The notes beneath the pieces are model-generated. The model was not told the DNA's origin. It did not search any database and saw nothing but the letters and a program-made list of their open reading frames with translations. This document shows positions 1 to 8,140 of a DNA stretch of 19,027 nucleotides, piece by piece. Made by a program: the position numbers and the translations under genes. The number at the start of each line of letters is the position of its first letter. Within the stretch, counting starts at the first letter, position 1. Source of the DNA: an uncultured Eubacteriales bacterium (GTDB taxonomy: Bacteria; Bacillota; Clostridia; Lachnospirales; Lachnospiraceae); contig CACZSO010000192.1 of the NCBI GenBank assembly GCA_902783795.1, positions 1-19,027 of the forward strand. The letters run 5' to 3'.

Positions 1-1
1 G

Positions 2-2878
2 GAGAAAAAAGGGATCCTGGCAGAATGCAATGTGGAACTTTTAGGCACGAAAAGCCAGTCCATCGAACAGGCGGAGGACAGGGAAGAATTCAAGAAACTA
101 TGTGAAGCCTTAGGTGAACCCATCCTGCCTTCAGATGTGGCATCCACCATGGAAGAAGGACTGAAGATCGCGGAAAGTATAGGTTATCCTGTGGTACTCC
201 GGCCGGCCTTCACTTTGGGGGGCACCGGCGGAGGCTTTGCTGAAAATACGGATGAATTTGTCACCCTTATGAAGAATGCACTGGAGATCTCTCCGGTGGG
301 CCAGGTACTGGTGGAAAAAAGTGTGAAGGGCTATAAAGAGATCGAATACGAAGTCATCCGGGACAAAAACGACACCGCCATCACTATCTGCAATATGGAA
401 AATGTGGATCCGGTGGGGATCCATACCGGTGACTCTATCGTGGTCTGTCCTTCGCAGACCTTGACAAATAAGGAATATCACATGCTGCGGGACAGTGCGC
501 TGAAAATCATCCGCGCCCTTAAGATCGAAGGAGGCTGCAATGTACAGTTCGCCCTGGACCCCGCATCTTTTCAATATTATCTCATCGAAGTCAATCCCCG
601 GGTCTCTCGCTCATCAGCCCTGGCATCCAAGGCCAGCGGTTATCCCATTGCCCGGGTCTCGGCAAAGATCGGGACAGGGATGACATTAGATGAGATCCGG
701 ATCGCCAATACACCGGCCTGTTTTGAACCGGCCCTGGACTATGTGGTGACGAAGCTTCCGCGCTTCCCCTTTGACAAGTTCGCGGATGCTAATAATACAT
801 TGTCCACCCAGATGAAAGCCACCGGGGAAGTCATGAGCGTCGGCCGATGTTATGAAGAAAGTCTTCTGAAGGGCATCCGTTCTCTGGAGACGGGAGTGTC
901 TCATCTGCGGATGAACAAATTCGATGCCTGGAATACGGAAGAGCTTTGCAGCTATATCAGGATCGGTACAGACGACAGGATCTATGCCATGGCAGAACTT
1001 CTCAGGCGAGGTTTCGCGCCGGAATCTCTTTCCGAAGCTTCAGGGATCGATGTATTCTTCATCCGGAAGATGAGGAATATCGTGGAAATGGAAGAGCGGC
1101 TGAAAACAAATCCACGAGATCCTGCAGTGCTCCGGCTGGCAAAGAAAATGGGCTTTTCTGATAAGGAGATCGGGGAACTCTGGGGGATGGAAGAGACCGC
1201 TGTATTTACCCTCAGGACAGAGCTTAAGATCACGCCGGTATATAAAATGATCGATACCTGCGCTTCAGAGTTCTTAAGCTATATCCCATATTTTTACTCA
1301 ACCTATGAAGAAGAAAATGAATCTGTGATCTCTGACAGGAAGAAGATCGTGGTCTTGGGTTCCGGCCCCATCAGGATCGGGCAGGGAGTAGAGTTTGACT
1401 ACTCTACGGTCCATGCGGTGCAGACCATTCAGAAGGCAGGATTTGAAGCGATCATCATCAATAATAACCCGGAGACCGTATCTACGGATTACACATGTTC
1501 GGACAAGTTATATTTTGAACCGCTGTGTACGGAAGATGTGATGAACATCCTCATGCTGGAAAAACCGGAAGGGGTCATCGCCACCCTGGGGGGCCAGACC
1601 GCTGTCAATCTGGCGGAGCCCCTGTCACAGCGGGGTGTGAAGCTTATCGGAACGGATCACAGGGCCATTGACCGGGCAGAGGACAGAGACCAGTTTGAAA
1701 AGCTCCTTCTGGAGCTTAAGATCCCTCAGCCGGAAGGACAGGCAGTGACAGATATGGAAGCAGGCATGGCAGCGGCATTGAAGATCGGGTATCCGGTGCT
1801 GGTACGCCCAAGCTTCGTACTGGGCGGCCGGGCCATGCAGATCGTAGCCAAAGAAGAATCCATGTGGGCTTATTTAAGTGCTGCCGTGGCAGTGGATGAA
1901 GAGCGGCCTGTGCTGGTAGATAAATATGTCCGGGGCAAAGAAGTGGAAGTCGATGCTGTCTGTGACGGGCAGGAGGTCTTCGTCCCGGGGATCATGGAGC
2001 TGGTGGAAAGGACCGGGATCCATTCCGGAGATTCCATCAGTGTTTATCCGCCTTACAGCCTTTCAGAGAAAGTAAAAGAAACTATCCTGGATTACACGGA
2101 AAAACTGGGTCTGGGAATCGGGATCATCGGCCTTTTCAACATCCAGTTCATCGTAGATAAGGATGAAAAAGTCTATATCATCGAAGTGAATCCGCGGTCT
2201 TCCCGGACAGTACCATTTCTTTCCAAAGCCACAGGCTTCAGTCTGGCAGACATTGGGACCAGGGCTGTTTTGGGCATTAGTCTTAAGGAACAGGGGATCT
2301 TTACCCGGTATCCGAAGGAAAAATCCCGCTATTATGTGAAGGTGCCGGCCTTTTCTTTTTCAAAACTCAGTGGTATGGATGCCTATCTGTCTCCCGAGAT
2401 GAAATCCACCGGTGAAGCTATCGGATATGACAAAAAACTGCACCGGGCGGTCTATAAAGCCATGATCGCCGCGGGACTGAAGCTTTTGAATTACGGAACT
2501 GTCCTGGTCAGTGTGGCAGATGAGGATAAAGAAGAGACGGTGCCGCTGGTCCGGCGGTTTTATGAAATGGGTTTCAATATCGAAGCCACCTCTCTCACAG
2601 GACAGGTATTGAATGAGAATGGGATCCCTGCACGGATCCGCCTGAAGCCTAGTGAGGGCAGCACGGAAGTCCTGGACTCCATCCGGGCAGGTTATGTCAG
2701 TCTGGTCATCAATACCCGGGCCATCTTGTCCGGCGTCCATTATGGCGACGGCATCGCCATCCGCCGGGAGGCTGCCCAGAATAACATCACTATGCTGACC
2801 TCCTTAGATACCGTCAGGATGCTTTTGGATGTATTGGAAGAAGTAACCTTTGGGGTTTCCACCATCGATGATGAGTGA
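2..2878 (+). CDS. carB: Carbamoyl-phosphate synthase large subunit, 5'-truncated by the window edge
   Basis: CarB makes carbamoyl phosphate from bicarbonate, ammonia (supplied by glutaminase CarA) and two ATP, feeding arginine and pyrimidine synthesis in the cytoplasm. The frame is open from base 2, giving 958 codons against roughly 1,070 in the family, so about 110 N-terminal residues lie outside the window; the GTG at 32 is internal. Fragment residues 1 to about 265 are the rest of the first ATP-grasp unit (RPAFTLGGTGGGF, EVNPRVSRSSALASK). The oligomerisation region follows. The second synthetase half begins near residue 446 (VVLGSGPIRIGQG) and carries EVNPRSSRT near residue 727. The last 130 residues form the MGS-like allosteric domain, starting near NYGTVLVSV. 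Both ATP-grasp units look intact. It ends 11 nt before dapF and is probably cotranscribed with dapF and dapL. Confidence 0.97.
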   Translation, partial: EKKGILAECNVELLGTKSQSIEQAEDREEFKKLCEALGEPILPSDVASTMEEGLKIAESIGYPVVLRPAFTLGGTGGGFAENTDEFVTLMKNALEISPVGQVLVEKSVKGYKEIEYEVIRDKNDTAITICNMENVDPVGIHTGDSIVVCPSQTLTNKEYHMLRDSALKIIRALKIEGGCNVQFALDPASFQYYLIEVNPRVSRSSALASKASGYPIARVSAKIGTGMTLDEIRIANTPACFEPALDYVVTKLPRFPFDKFADANNTLSTQMKATGEVMSVGRCYEESLLKGIRSLETGVSHLRMNKFDAWNTEELCSYIRIGTDDRIYAMAELLRRGFAPESLSEASGIDVFFIRKMRNIVEMEERLKTNPRDPAVLRLAKKMGFSDKEIGELWGMEETAVFTLRTELKITPVYKMIDTCASEFLSYIPYFYSTYEEENESVISDRKKIVVLGSGPIRIGQGVEFDYSTVHAVQTIQKAGFEAIIINNNPETVSTDYTCSDKLYFEPLCTEDVMNILMLEKPEGVIATLGGQTAVNLAEPLSQRGVKLIGTDHRAIDRAEDRDQFEKLLLELKIPQPEGQAVTDMEAGMAAALKIGYPVLVRPSFVLGGRAMQIVAKEESMWAYLSAAVAVDEERPVLVDKYVRGKEVEVDAVCDGQEVFVPGIMELVERTGIHSGDSISVYPPYSLSEKVKETILDYTEKLGLGIGIIGLFNIQFIVDKDEKVYIIEVNPRSSRTVPFLSKATGFSLADIGTRAVLGISLKEQGIFTRYPKEKSRYYVKVPAFSFSKLSGMDAYLSPEMKSTGEAIGYDKKLHRAVYKAMIAAGLKLLNYGTVLVSVADEDKEETVPLVRRFYEMGFNIEATSLTGQVLNENGIPARIRLKPSEGSTEVLDSIRAGYVSLVINTRAILSGVHYGDGIAIRREAAQNNITMLTSLDTVRMLLDVLEEVTFGVSTIDDE

Positions 2879-2889
2879 AAGGAGAAGAT

Positions 2890-3681
2890 ATGCACTTTAC
2901 GAAAATGCACGGGCTGGGAAATGATTATCTCTACGTTTACGGCGAGGTGCCGGAGAATATTGCCGAGCTTTCCAGAAGACTTTCTGACAGGCATTTCGGC
3001 GCAGGGTCAGACGGGATGATCTATATAGCCCCCTCTGAAAAAGCGGATTTCAGCATGAGGATCTTCAATGCTGACGGCAGTGAAGCCCTGATGTGCGGCA
3101 ACGGGATCCGCTGTGTGGGCAAATATGTGTATGATAAAGGCTATACAGAAAAAACCAGGCTTACAGTGGAAACATTGTCCGGCATCAAGACTCTGGACAT
3201 GCAGACATCCTGTGGAAAAGTGAAAAGTGTGACCGTAGATATGGGAAAAGCCGAGGCAGGAGAGGATAAAGAACTGCTGGCGGGAGAGACCCGTATCACC
3301 GGCGTTCCGGTGTCTGTGGGCAATCCCCATTTTGTGATCTTTACCGAAGATCTGGACAGTGTCCCGCTGGAGCTGCTGGGACCTGAGATCGAGCATCATG
3401 AAGTTTTTCCCGGAGGGATCAATGTGGAGTTTGTCCAGGTCCTGGGCGATGGGAAGCTTCGCATGAGAGTCTGGGAGCGGGGCAGCGGCATTACCATGGC
3501 CTGCGGTACCGGCGCCTGCGCATCGGCTGCGGCAGCGGTGAAGAAAGGATTCATCAGGGTTGATGAAACTGCCGCCCTGATACTGGATGGCGGTACATTG
3601 AAGATCCGGGTGGACAGCAGCGGCCAGGTAAAAATGACCGGTCCGGCAGAGAGTATTTATGAAGGAGAGGCAGAGATATGA
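2890..3681 (+). CDS. dapF: Diaminopimelate epimerase
   Basis: DapF interconverts LL- and meso-diaminopimelate, the last step before lysine and the source of meso-DAP for peptidoglycan. It is PLP-independent and uses a pair of cysteines. The 263-residue product has the N-terminal motif KMHGLGNDY, the first catalytic cysteine C69 in LMCGNGIRC, and the second, C205, in ITMACGTGACAS. SVGNPHFVIF and ERGSGITMACGTG are further family signatures. I chose the ATG at 2890 because AAAGGAG (2878-2884) sits 5 nt upstream and the protein then begins MHFTKMHGLGND as the family does. A GTG at 2875 overlapping the carB stop would add five residues but lacks a well-placed ribosome site. Its stop overlaps the dapL start (ATGA), so translation is probably coupled. 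Confidence 0.97.
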   Translation: MHFTKMHGLGNDYLYVYGEVPENIAELSRRLSDRHFGAGSDGMIYIAPSEKADFSMRIFNADGSEALMCGNGIRCVGKYVYDKGYTEKTRLTVETLSGIKTLDMQTSCGKVKSVTVDMGKAEAGEDKELLAGETRITGVPVSVGNPHFVIFTEDLDSVPLELLGPEIEHHEVFPGGINVEFVQVLGDGKLRMRVWERGSGITMACGTGACASAAAAVKKGFIRVDETAALILDGGTLKIRVDSSGQVKMTGPAESIYEGEAEI

Positions 3682-4865
3682 CAGCACCTAACAGAAACTA
3701 TGCACAGTTGAAAGACGCTTATCTTTTTTCCAATATCGCAGCCAGGACATCGGCCTATCTTAAGAAACATCCCGGTACTTATCTTTACCGTATGGGGATC
3801 GGGGATGTGACTCTGCCACTATGTGATGCTGTGATCAAAGCCCTTCACGAAGCGGTGGATGATCAGGCGGATCAGGCACGGTTTAATGGTTATATGCCGG
3901 AATGCGGCATGCCATCTTTAAGGGAGACCATCGCGGCCTATTACAGGAAACGGAATGTCCGTCTTGACCCGGAAGAAGTGTTTGTTTCCAGCGGGGCCAG
4001 CGATGAGCTTGGGGATATCCTGGATCTGTTTGACCGCCTGGGTTCTTCCCTTATCATGGAACCTGCTTATCCGGCTTATGTTGATGCTAATGTGATGGCA
4101 GGGCGGAAGATCATTCATCTGCCTTCCGGAAAGGAAAACGGTTTTCTTCCGATGCCTTGTGAAGAAGCCGCCGCGGACCTTATCTATCTTTGTTCTCCCA
4201 ATAATCCCACAGGAGCTGTATTCAGCCGTGACCAGCTGGAAGCCTGGGTGGATTTCGCAAATGATCATGGTTCCATCATCCTGTTTGATGCCGCCTATGA
4301 AGCTTTTATAGAAGACGATACATTGCCTCACAGTATCTTTGAAATCCCGGGGGCCGAGACCTGCGCCGTCGAGATCTGCTCCCTTTCAAAGACAGCAGGT
4401 TTTACCGGGACCAGGCTGGGTTATACCGTGATCCCGAAAAAGCTGGTACGGGAAGGCGTGAGCTTTAACGATATGTGGGTCCGGAACCGGACCACAAAAA
4501 CCAATGGGATCTCTTATATCCTGCAGAAAGGCGGGGCAGCCGTCTTTACAGATGAAGGACAGCGGCAGATCAAAGAGAACATCCAGTATTATAAAGAAAA
4601 TGCAAAACTCCTCATGGAAGTGTTCGATAAGGCAGGCTTATGGTATTGCCGCGGCAAAAATGCGCCTTATATCTGGCTGAAATGTCCCCACGGGATGGAC
4701 AGCTGGACCTTCTTCGATTATCTGCTTTCTGAGATCCAGGTCGTGGGTACTCCGGGAGAAGGCTTCGGGAGCTGCGGAGAAGGCTATTTCAGATTTTCCA
4801 CATTCTCCAGCCGGGAAGACACAAAAGAAGCTGCAGGAAGACTGGCAGAACTGCTGGAAAGATAA
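3678..4865 (+). CDS. dapL: LL-diaminopimelate aminotransferase
   Basis: DapL is a PLP-dependent class I/II aminotransferase. It converts tetrahydrodipicolinate directly to LL-diaminopimelate with glutamate as amino donor, bypassing the succinylase and acetylase branches. The 395-residue protein carries the family's N-terminal signature YRMGIGDVTLPL (38-48), SPNNPTGA (173-180), FDAAYEAF (203-210) with PLP-binding D204 and Y207, and the Schiff-base lysine K238 in SLSKTAGFTGTRLGY. GFGSCGEGYFRFSTF near the C-terminus fits the substrate-carboxylate arginine region. Length is slightly short of the usual 400-410. Its ATG overlaps the dapF stop by 4 nt. Together the pair converts tetrahydrodipicolinate to meso-DAP. 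A generic aminotransferase call is possible, but the KTAGFTGTRLG and IGDVTLPL motifs together with the dapF context favour DapL. Confidence 0.93.
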   Translation: MTAPNRNYAQLKDAYLFSNIAARTSAYLKKHPGTYLYRMGIGDVTLPLCDAVIKALHEAVDDQADQARFNGYMPECGMPSLRETIAAYYRKRNVRLDPEEVFVSSGASDELGDILDLFDRLGSSLIMEPAYPAYVDANVMAGRKIIHLPSGKENGFLPMPCEEAAADLIYLCSPNNPTGAVFSRDQLEAWVDFANDHGSIILFDAAYEAFIEDDTLPHSIFEIPGAETCAVEICSLSKTAGFTGTRLGYTVIPKKLVREGVSFNDMWVRNRTTKTNGISYILQKGGAAVFTDEGQRQIKENIQYYKENAKLLMEVFDKAGLWYCRGKNAPYIWLKCPHGMDSWTFFDYLLSEIQVVGTPGEGFGSCGEGYFRFSTFSSREDTKEAAGRLAELLER

Positions 4866-4919
4866 GCATCTATTCAATTCAATGTTCATACAGGTATCTG
4901 CTTAAGGTCCGGTTCTTTC

Positions 4920-4956
4920 GCCAGTTGTCTCTTGACAACTGGCCTGGTTTTTTTTT
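4920..4956 (+). terminator. Intrinsic terminator after dapL
   Basis: A perfect 10-bp stem (4920-4929 with 4934-4943, core CCAGTTGTC/GACAACTGG) closes a 4-nt loop. After CTGG comes a run of nine T (4948-4956). It lies 54 nt past the dapL stop and should end the carB-dapF-dapL transcript. Confidence 0.9.
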
Positions 4957-5049
4957 AGAATAGGAATCGTCAGTATCAGCCGCATGGACCAGCGCTGTAA
5001 GTCAGCCGGTCTGACAGACCGTTTAAAAAAGCTAAGGAAGTATATCGGC

Positions 5050-5130
5050 ATGAAGAAACTGATTCCGGAAACATCTAAGGGAGGATCTGTCTGCGGGGGA
5101 GTGACAGGGTCGCTCCGGGAGATCTCCTGA
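5050..5130 (+). pseudogene. Possible remnant of a PspC-domain gene (26 codons)
   Basis: An ATG at 5050 has a possible ribosome site (AAGGAAG, 5034-5040) 9 nt upstream and opens a 26-codon frame ending at TGA 5128-5130. It begins MKKLIPETSKGG and continues SVCGGVTGSLREI. The N-terminus of PspC-domain proteins typically starts KKLYRS and contains GVCGGxAxYLxID, and the spacing here matches well. Sequence beyond the stop does not continue the domain in any frame I followed. It may be the decayed 5' end of a PspC gene, a short expressed peptide, or chance. The similarity is judged by eye over only about 25 residues. Confidence 0.3.
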
Positions 5131-5203
5131 AGAAGATTCCGGAGGCGGAGGGGACAGATGTCCCTTAAGAAGAATGCGTGTTTTTTGAATTTTAGCAGTA
5201 CAG

Positions 5204-5210
5204 AAAGGAG
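5204..5210 (+). promoter_or_regulatory. Ribosome binding site of the peroxidase gene
   Basis: AAAGGAG, 8 nt before the ATG at 5219. It fixes the start of the peroxidase gene. Confidence 0.85.
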
Positions 5211-5218
5211 AACACGAA

Positions 5219-5758
5219 ATGATTTATGATTTTACGATCACAGCCGGCAGCGGTGAAGAAGTGAAACTTTCGGATTGCAAAGGAAAAGTGATCCTCATTG
5301 TCAACACAGCTACGGGCTGCGGATTTACACCGCAGTACGAACCTATTGAACAGCTGTATAAGGACTACCATGATCAGGGTCTGGAGATCCTGGATATTCC
5401 CTGCAACCAGTTCGGCGGCCAGGCGCCGGGAACGGATGAAGAGATCCATGAATTCTGCACGCTGCATTACAACACCACCTTCCCGCAGATGAAAAAGTCA
5501 GATGTAAACGGGGAAAACGAACTCCCGCTTTACACCTATCTGAAATCACAGAAAGGCTTTGAAGGCTTTGATGAACATCCTTTCAAGGGGCTGCTGGAGA
5601 AGATGTTCTCCGAAGCAGACCCGGATTGGGATAAAAAGCCGGATATCAAATGGAATTTTACAAAATTCGTAGTCGACAGGAACGGAGAAGTAGCTGCCAG
5701 GTTTGAGCCCACCGCGGATATGGCTAAAGTGGAAGCCTGCATCAAGGCTCTCTTATAA
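5219..5758 (+). CDS. Glutathione peroxidase family thiol peroxidase
   Basis: A 179-residue thioredoxin-fold peroxidase that reduces hydrogen peroxide and organic hydroperoxides in the cytoplasm. The catalytic tetrad is complete: peroxidatic C34 (NTATGCGFTPQY), Q68 (IPCNQFGGQAPG), and W145-N146 (KWNFTKFVVDRNG). The catalytic codon is TGC, so this is the cysteine form, not a selenoprotein. C80 in the segment HEFCTLHY sits where thioredoxin-dependent members carry the resolving cysteine. In a clostridial cell without obvious glutathione supply, thioredoxin is the likelier reductant; this is inference. No partner gene is adjacent. The next coding sequence starts immediately after its stop and is a truncated radical SAM gene, so the peroxidase gene may lie at a deletion or insertion junction. 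Confidence 0.95.
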   Translation: MIYDFTITAGSGEEVKLSDCKGKVILIVNTATGCGFTPQYEPIEQLYKDYHDQGLEILDIPCNQFGGQAPGTDEEIHEFCTLHYNTTFPQMKKSDVNGENELPLYTYLKSQKGFEGFDEHPFKGLLEKMFSEADPDWDKKPDIKWNFTKFVVDRNGEVAARFEPTADMAKVEACIKALL

Positions 5759-6402
5759 GATTCGAAAAATGCCGGAACCTGATCCCGGTGATGAGCATCG
5801 AGGGCGGGAAGGAGATCACGGATGAGCGCCGCGGCGAAGGCATCTACGACATCCTGATCCGTAACATGGATGAACTGCATAAACGGGACCTGATCTTCGG
5901 GGCTTCCGTTACGGTCACCACACAGAACATCCGGGAAGTGACTTCGGATGAATTTCTGAAGGAGTTGGCGGACAGAGGCTGCAAGGCCGTGATCTATGTG
6001 GAATATGTGCCGGTGACGGATGACAGCCTGGAGCTGGCACCCGGAGATGAAGAGCGGGCTTATCTCAATGCCTGGATCGAAAAGCGGCGGCAGGAGCACC
6101 CGGAGATGGTGTACGTTTCCTTCCCCGGGGATGAGAAAGCCTCCGGGGGCTGCGAGGCAGCCGGACGGGGCTTCTTCCACATCAATTCCCACGGCGGGGC
6201 AGAGCCTTGTCCCTTCTCTCCGTATTCGGACATCAATGTGCGGGACACGTCTCTTAAGGAGGCATTGAATTCCCGGCTTTTCACCCTGCTTCGGGAAAAC
6301 GGGTATCTGCTGGAGGACCATGCCGGCGGCTGTGTCCTGTATGAAAAACGCAGCCTGGTGGAAGCATTGCTGGCTCAGGAGACCCAACCTGTGGTGCACT
6401 GA
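5759..6402 (+). pseudogene. Truncated radical SAM protein gene, C-terminal half only
   Basis: The frame reads FEKCRNLIPVMSIEGG directly after the peroxidase stop, then ITDERRGEGIYD, which are mid-barrel motifs of a family of radical SAM proteins. The N-terminal portion with the CxxxCxxC motif that binds the catalytic 4Fe-4S cluster is missing, and no start codon with a ribosome site exists. A GTG at 5788 and an ATG at 5791 have nothing suitable upstream. The C-terminal half is well preserved, with an auxiliary-cluster-like cysteine set (GGCEAAGRGFFHIN, AEPCPFSPYSD, HAGGCVLYE), and reads open for 214 codons. Preservation without stops suggests recent truncation or residual translation. Without the SAM cluster it cannot do radical chemistry. 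Its original substrate cannot be told from this fragment. Confidence 0.85.
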
Positions 6403-6450
6403 TCTGCCGGGGAGATAATGAGATAAAAGGGGCTGTAGGAAAAGTCCGAT

Positions 6451-6494
6451 AAAAAACAGGCCACTGAGTTTGAATAAACTCAATGGTCTGTTTT
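6451..6494. terminator. Bidirectional terminator between the convergent radical SAM remnant and MFS gene
   Basis: A 15-bp stem with one mismatch and one G-U pair (6457-6471 with 6476-6490) closes a GAAT loop. It is flanked by six A (6451-6456) on one side and TTTT followed by more T (6491-6500) on the other. It can therefore end transcripts from both strands. Confidence 0.88.
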
Positions 6495-6499
6495 CTTTT

Positions 6500-7966
6500 T
6501 CAGATGTTTTTTCGCTTAAAGGGATTTAGCCATCCGGCCAGGTCCCACACGGTCTTTTTCGAGTCTGTCTTAAGTCTTGGTACCAGGAAGAAGATCACAG
6601 CCAGGCGGATCAGGGTGCCTATGGTAAACAATATCTTGTAGCGGTCCACAAAACCGGCTTCAAAGAGGTGCCGTGCTTCCGTAATATCCAGGAATGCGCC
6701 GCCCGCAAGGGAGCCCAGCGTAGCGCCGATCACCGACGACACCACGGAAAGGAGTGCCAGATAAGTGGCGCGGGTAGCAGCCGGTGTGTTGGAGATTTGC
6801 ATCGTTGTCATGCAGATGTTGACACCACAGAAGAAGAAAGTTCCCGCAAAGTTATACAGAAATACCGGAATCACGCTCTTCGGCACTGCAAACCAGTAGA
6901 AGAGCGGTGTCAGGGAGCCGATGAATCCGGCCAGGTACAGCACGTTTTTTGCCCCGAACAGATGGATCGCCCTGCCCCACCGGGGTGCCATGAGAAGCGT
7001 CGCCAGGGACGCCGCGCAGGTTCCGAAGATCATGTTCTGCATATGGGTGATGCCCATCACGTTCATGGCGTAGGGGACAAAATAGACGTTCCCCAGCTGG
7101 CTTCCGAAGATCCAGAGGGTATACATCAGCACAAACACCAGGAAGTTCCGGTTCTTTAAGATCTCATCCTTAATGAGCTTGAAAAGATTCAGCTTAGCCG
7201 GTTCCGAAGCGTACACTTCCTTGACGAAGGCAAAGCAGATCATGTCCACGATGCCGGGGATGGAGCCTATCAGGAACACGATCAGGTAGCGGTTGTTCTC
7301 CGGCAATGTGTCCAGAAGCCAGGCAATGAACAGGCCGTACAGGATGCCCACTACCGACGAGATCACGTCCCGGAACGAAAAGAATCGGCTCTGGATGGAT
7401 TCCGGTGCCAGATCGCCGAACCAGGGAAACCAGGCTACCTGGATCATGGCGCCTAAGCAGGAACTGGCACCGATGATGAAGATCAGCGTCCATATCCTTA
7501 AGAATTCCGGCGATGCCGGAACCACAAGGGGGATAAAGCCCATCAGAAGCCACAGCGCCCGGCTGACCAGACCGAAGGTCAGCATATATTTCTTTCGTTT
7601 ATGGGTCCGGTTGACCAGCATCGAGTACGGAATGGCCAGCACCGTGGCGATGTATCCGAAGGAGGAAATGATGCCGTAATGCAAGTCCTTTGCCCCCAGG
7701 GATGCTGCCAGGGTCACCAGGGCCGATGAGCTGGAGAAGCATACATAACCCGTCAGTGCTCCGCAGATGTTGCCGATCAGAATAAAGGTCAGTGACCGCC
7801 GAAGCTCCGGTGAAAGATTTTCCTCATCATAAAGCCTTGCCAGAGGATTGCGGTATTTTCTTCCGGGCTTACGGCCGCCGGTATTTTTGACTTCAGGAGA
7901 TTCTCCTTCAGGAGTCTGAATCTCCCGAGTGCTTTCTTCTTTCTCAAATCCATTGTCTATGCTCAT
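6500..7966 (-). CDS. MFS transporter
   Basis: A 488-residue polytopic membrane protein of the major facilitator superfamily, with about 12 predicted hydrophobic segments. Residues 1 to about 58 form a hydrophilic, charged cytoplasmic N-terminal extension. The loop after the second and third helices reads SMLVNRTHKRKKYML, resembling the basic MFS motif A. WFPWFGDLAPES near the fourth and fifth helices resembles a conserved motif in a poorly characterised MFS subgroup. The substrate cannot be read from sequence. The start is supported by AAGAAGG (7976-7982) 9 nt upstream. The gene has its own promoter and a terminator directly at its stop, so it is probably monocistronic. It lies in the same orientation as the MATE gene upstream, but 174 nt and a promoter separate them. 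Confidence 0.9.
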   Translation of the reverse strand: MSIDNGFEKEESTREIQTPEGESPEVKNTGGRKPGRKYRNPLARLYDEENLSPELRRSLTFILIGNICGALTGYVCFSSSSALVTLAASLGAKDLHYGIISSFGYIATVLAIPYSMLVNRTHKRKKYMLTFGLVSRALWLLMGFIPLVVPASPEFLRIWTLIFIIGASSCLGAMIQVAWFPWFGDLAPESIQSRFFSFRDVISSVVGILYGLFIAWLLDTLPENNRYLIVFLIGSIPGIVDMICFAFVKEVYASEPAKLNLFKLIKDEILKNRNFLVFVLMYTLWIFGSQLGNVYFVPYAMNVMGITHMQNMIFGTCAASLATLLMAPRWGRAIHLFGAKNVLYLAGFIGSLTPLFYWFAVPKSVIPVFLYNFAGTFFFCGVNICMTTMQISNTPAATRATYLALLSVVSSVIGATLGSLAGGAFLDITEARHLFEAGFVDRYKILFTIGTLIRLAVIFFLVPRLKTDSKKTVWDLAGWLNPFKRKNI

Positions 7967-8043
7967 CTCTGTGTACCTTCTTATGCTGAATGTTTTCAGT
8001 GTTTATTTCCGACACTTGCGGCGTTTTTTCTTCAAGTCTGTAC

Positions 8044-8071
8044 ATTATACCCCTGCTGCCGGGGCATACAA
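8044..8071 (-). promoter_or_regulatory. Promoter of the MFS gene
   Basis: On the minus strand, TTGTAT (8066-8071), a 16-nt spacer and a perfect TATAAT (8044-8049). The spacer contains CCCC and GGGG arms of an imperfect inverted repeat (8050-8065), which could be an operator. Transcription would start near 8037, giving a leader of about 70 nt. Confidence 0.6.
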
Positions 8072-8140
8072 TGACGGATTCAAGCATATTTCGGGTGTGT
8101 TAAGAGCCTCTTTTTTATTCACCGGATCTTTAGGGTCTTA

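Larger units (their letters stand above)
4957..5218. other. Intergenic stretch between the dapL terminator and the peroxidase gene
   Basis: About 260 nt with no intact gene apart from the possible 26-codon remnant listed separately. A small inverted repeat GGGAC-AGAT-GTCCC occupies 5151-5164. I found no convincing -35/-10 pair for the downstream peroxidase gene; the T-rich patch at 5181-5194 is the only AT-rich candidate. The area together with the truncated gene at 5759 looks like a recombination scar. Confidence 0.4.

Noticed and set aside
2875..2889. GTG start of dapF overlapping the carB stop
   Set aside because: The ATG at 2890 has AAAGGAG at good spacing and gives the family's standard N-terminus.
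3007..3687. 226-codon minus-strand frame over dapF
   Set aside because: Antisense shadow of dapF with no ribosome site or recognisable motif.
5318..5323. Selenocysteine at the peroxidase active site
   Set aside because: The codon at the peroxidatic position is TGC (cysteine), not TGA, and no SECIS-like need arises.
5536..6483. 315-codon open frame on the minus strand across the peroxidase and radical SAM region
   Set aside because: Low-complexity His/Arg/Pro-rich translation with no domain, antisense to convincing coding sequence.
8090..8140. Terminator for the MATE gene
   Set aside because: An AAGAG/CTCTT repeat near 8103 has a 1-nt gap and cannot form a hairpin; no other stem with a T-run is visible on the minus strand.
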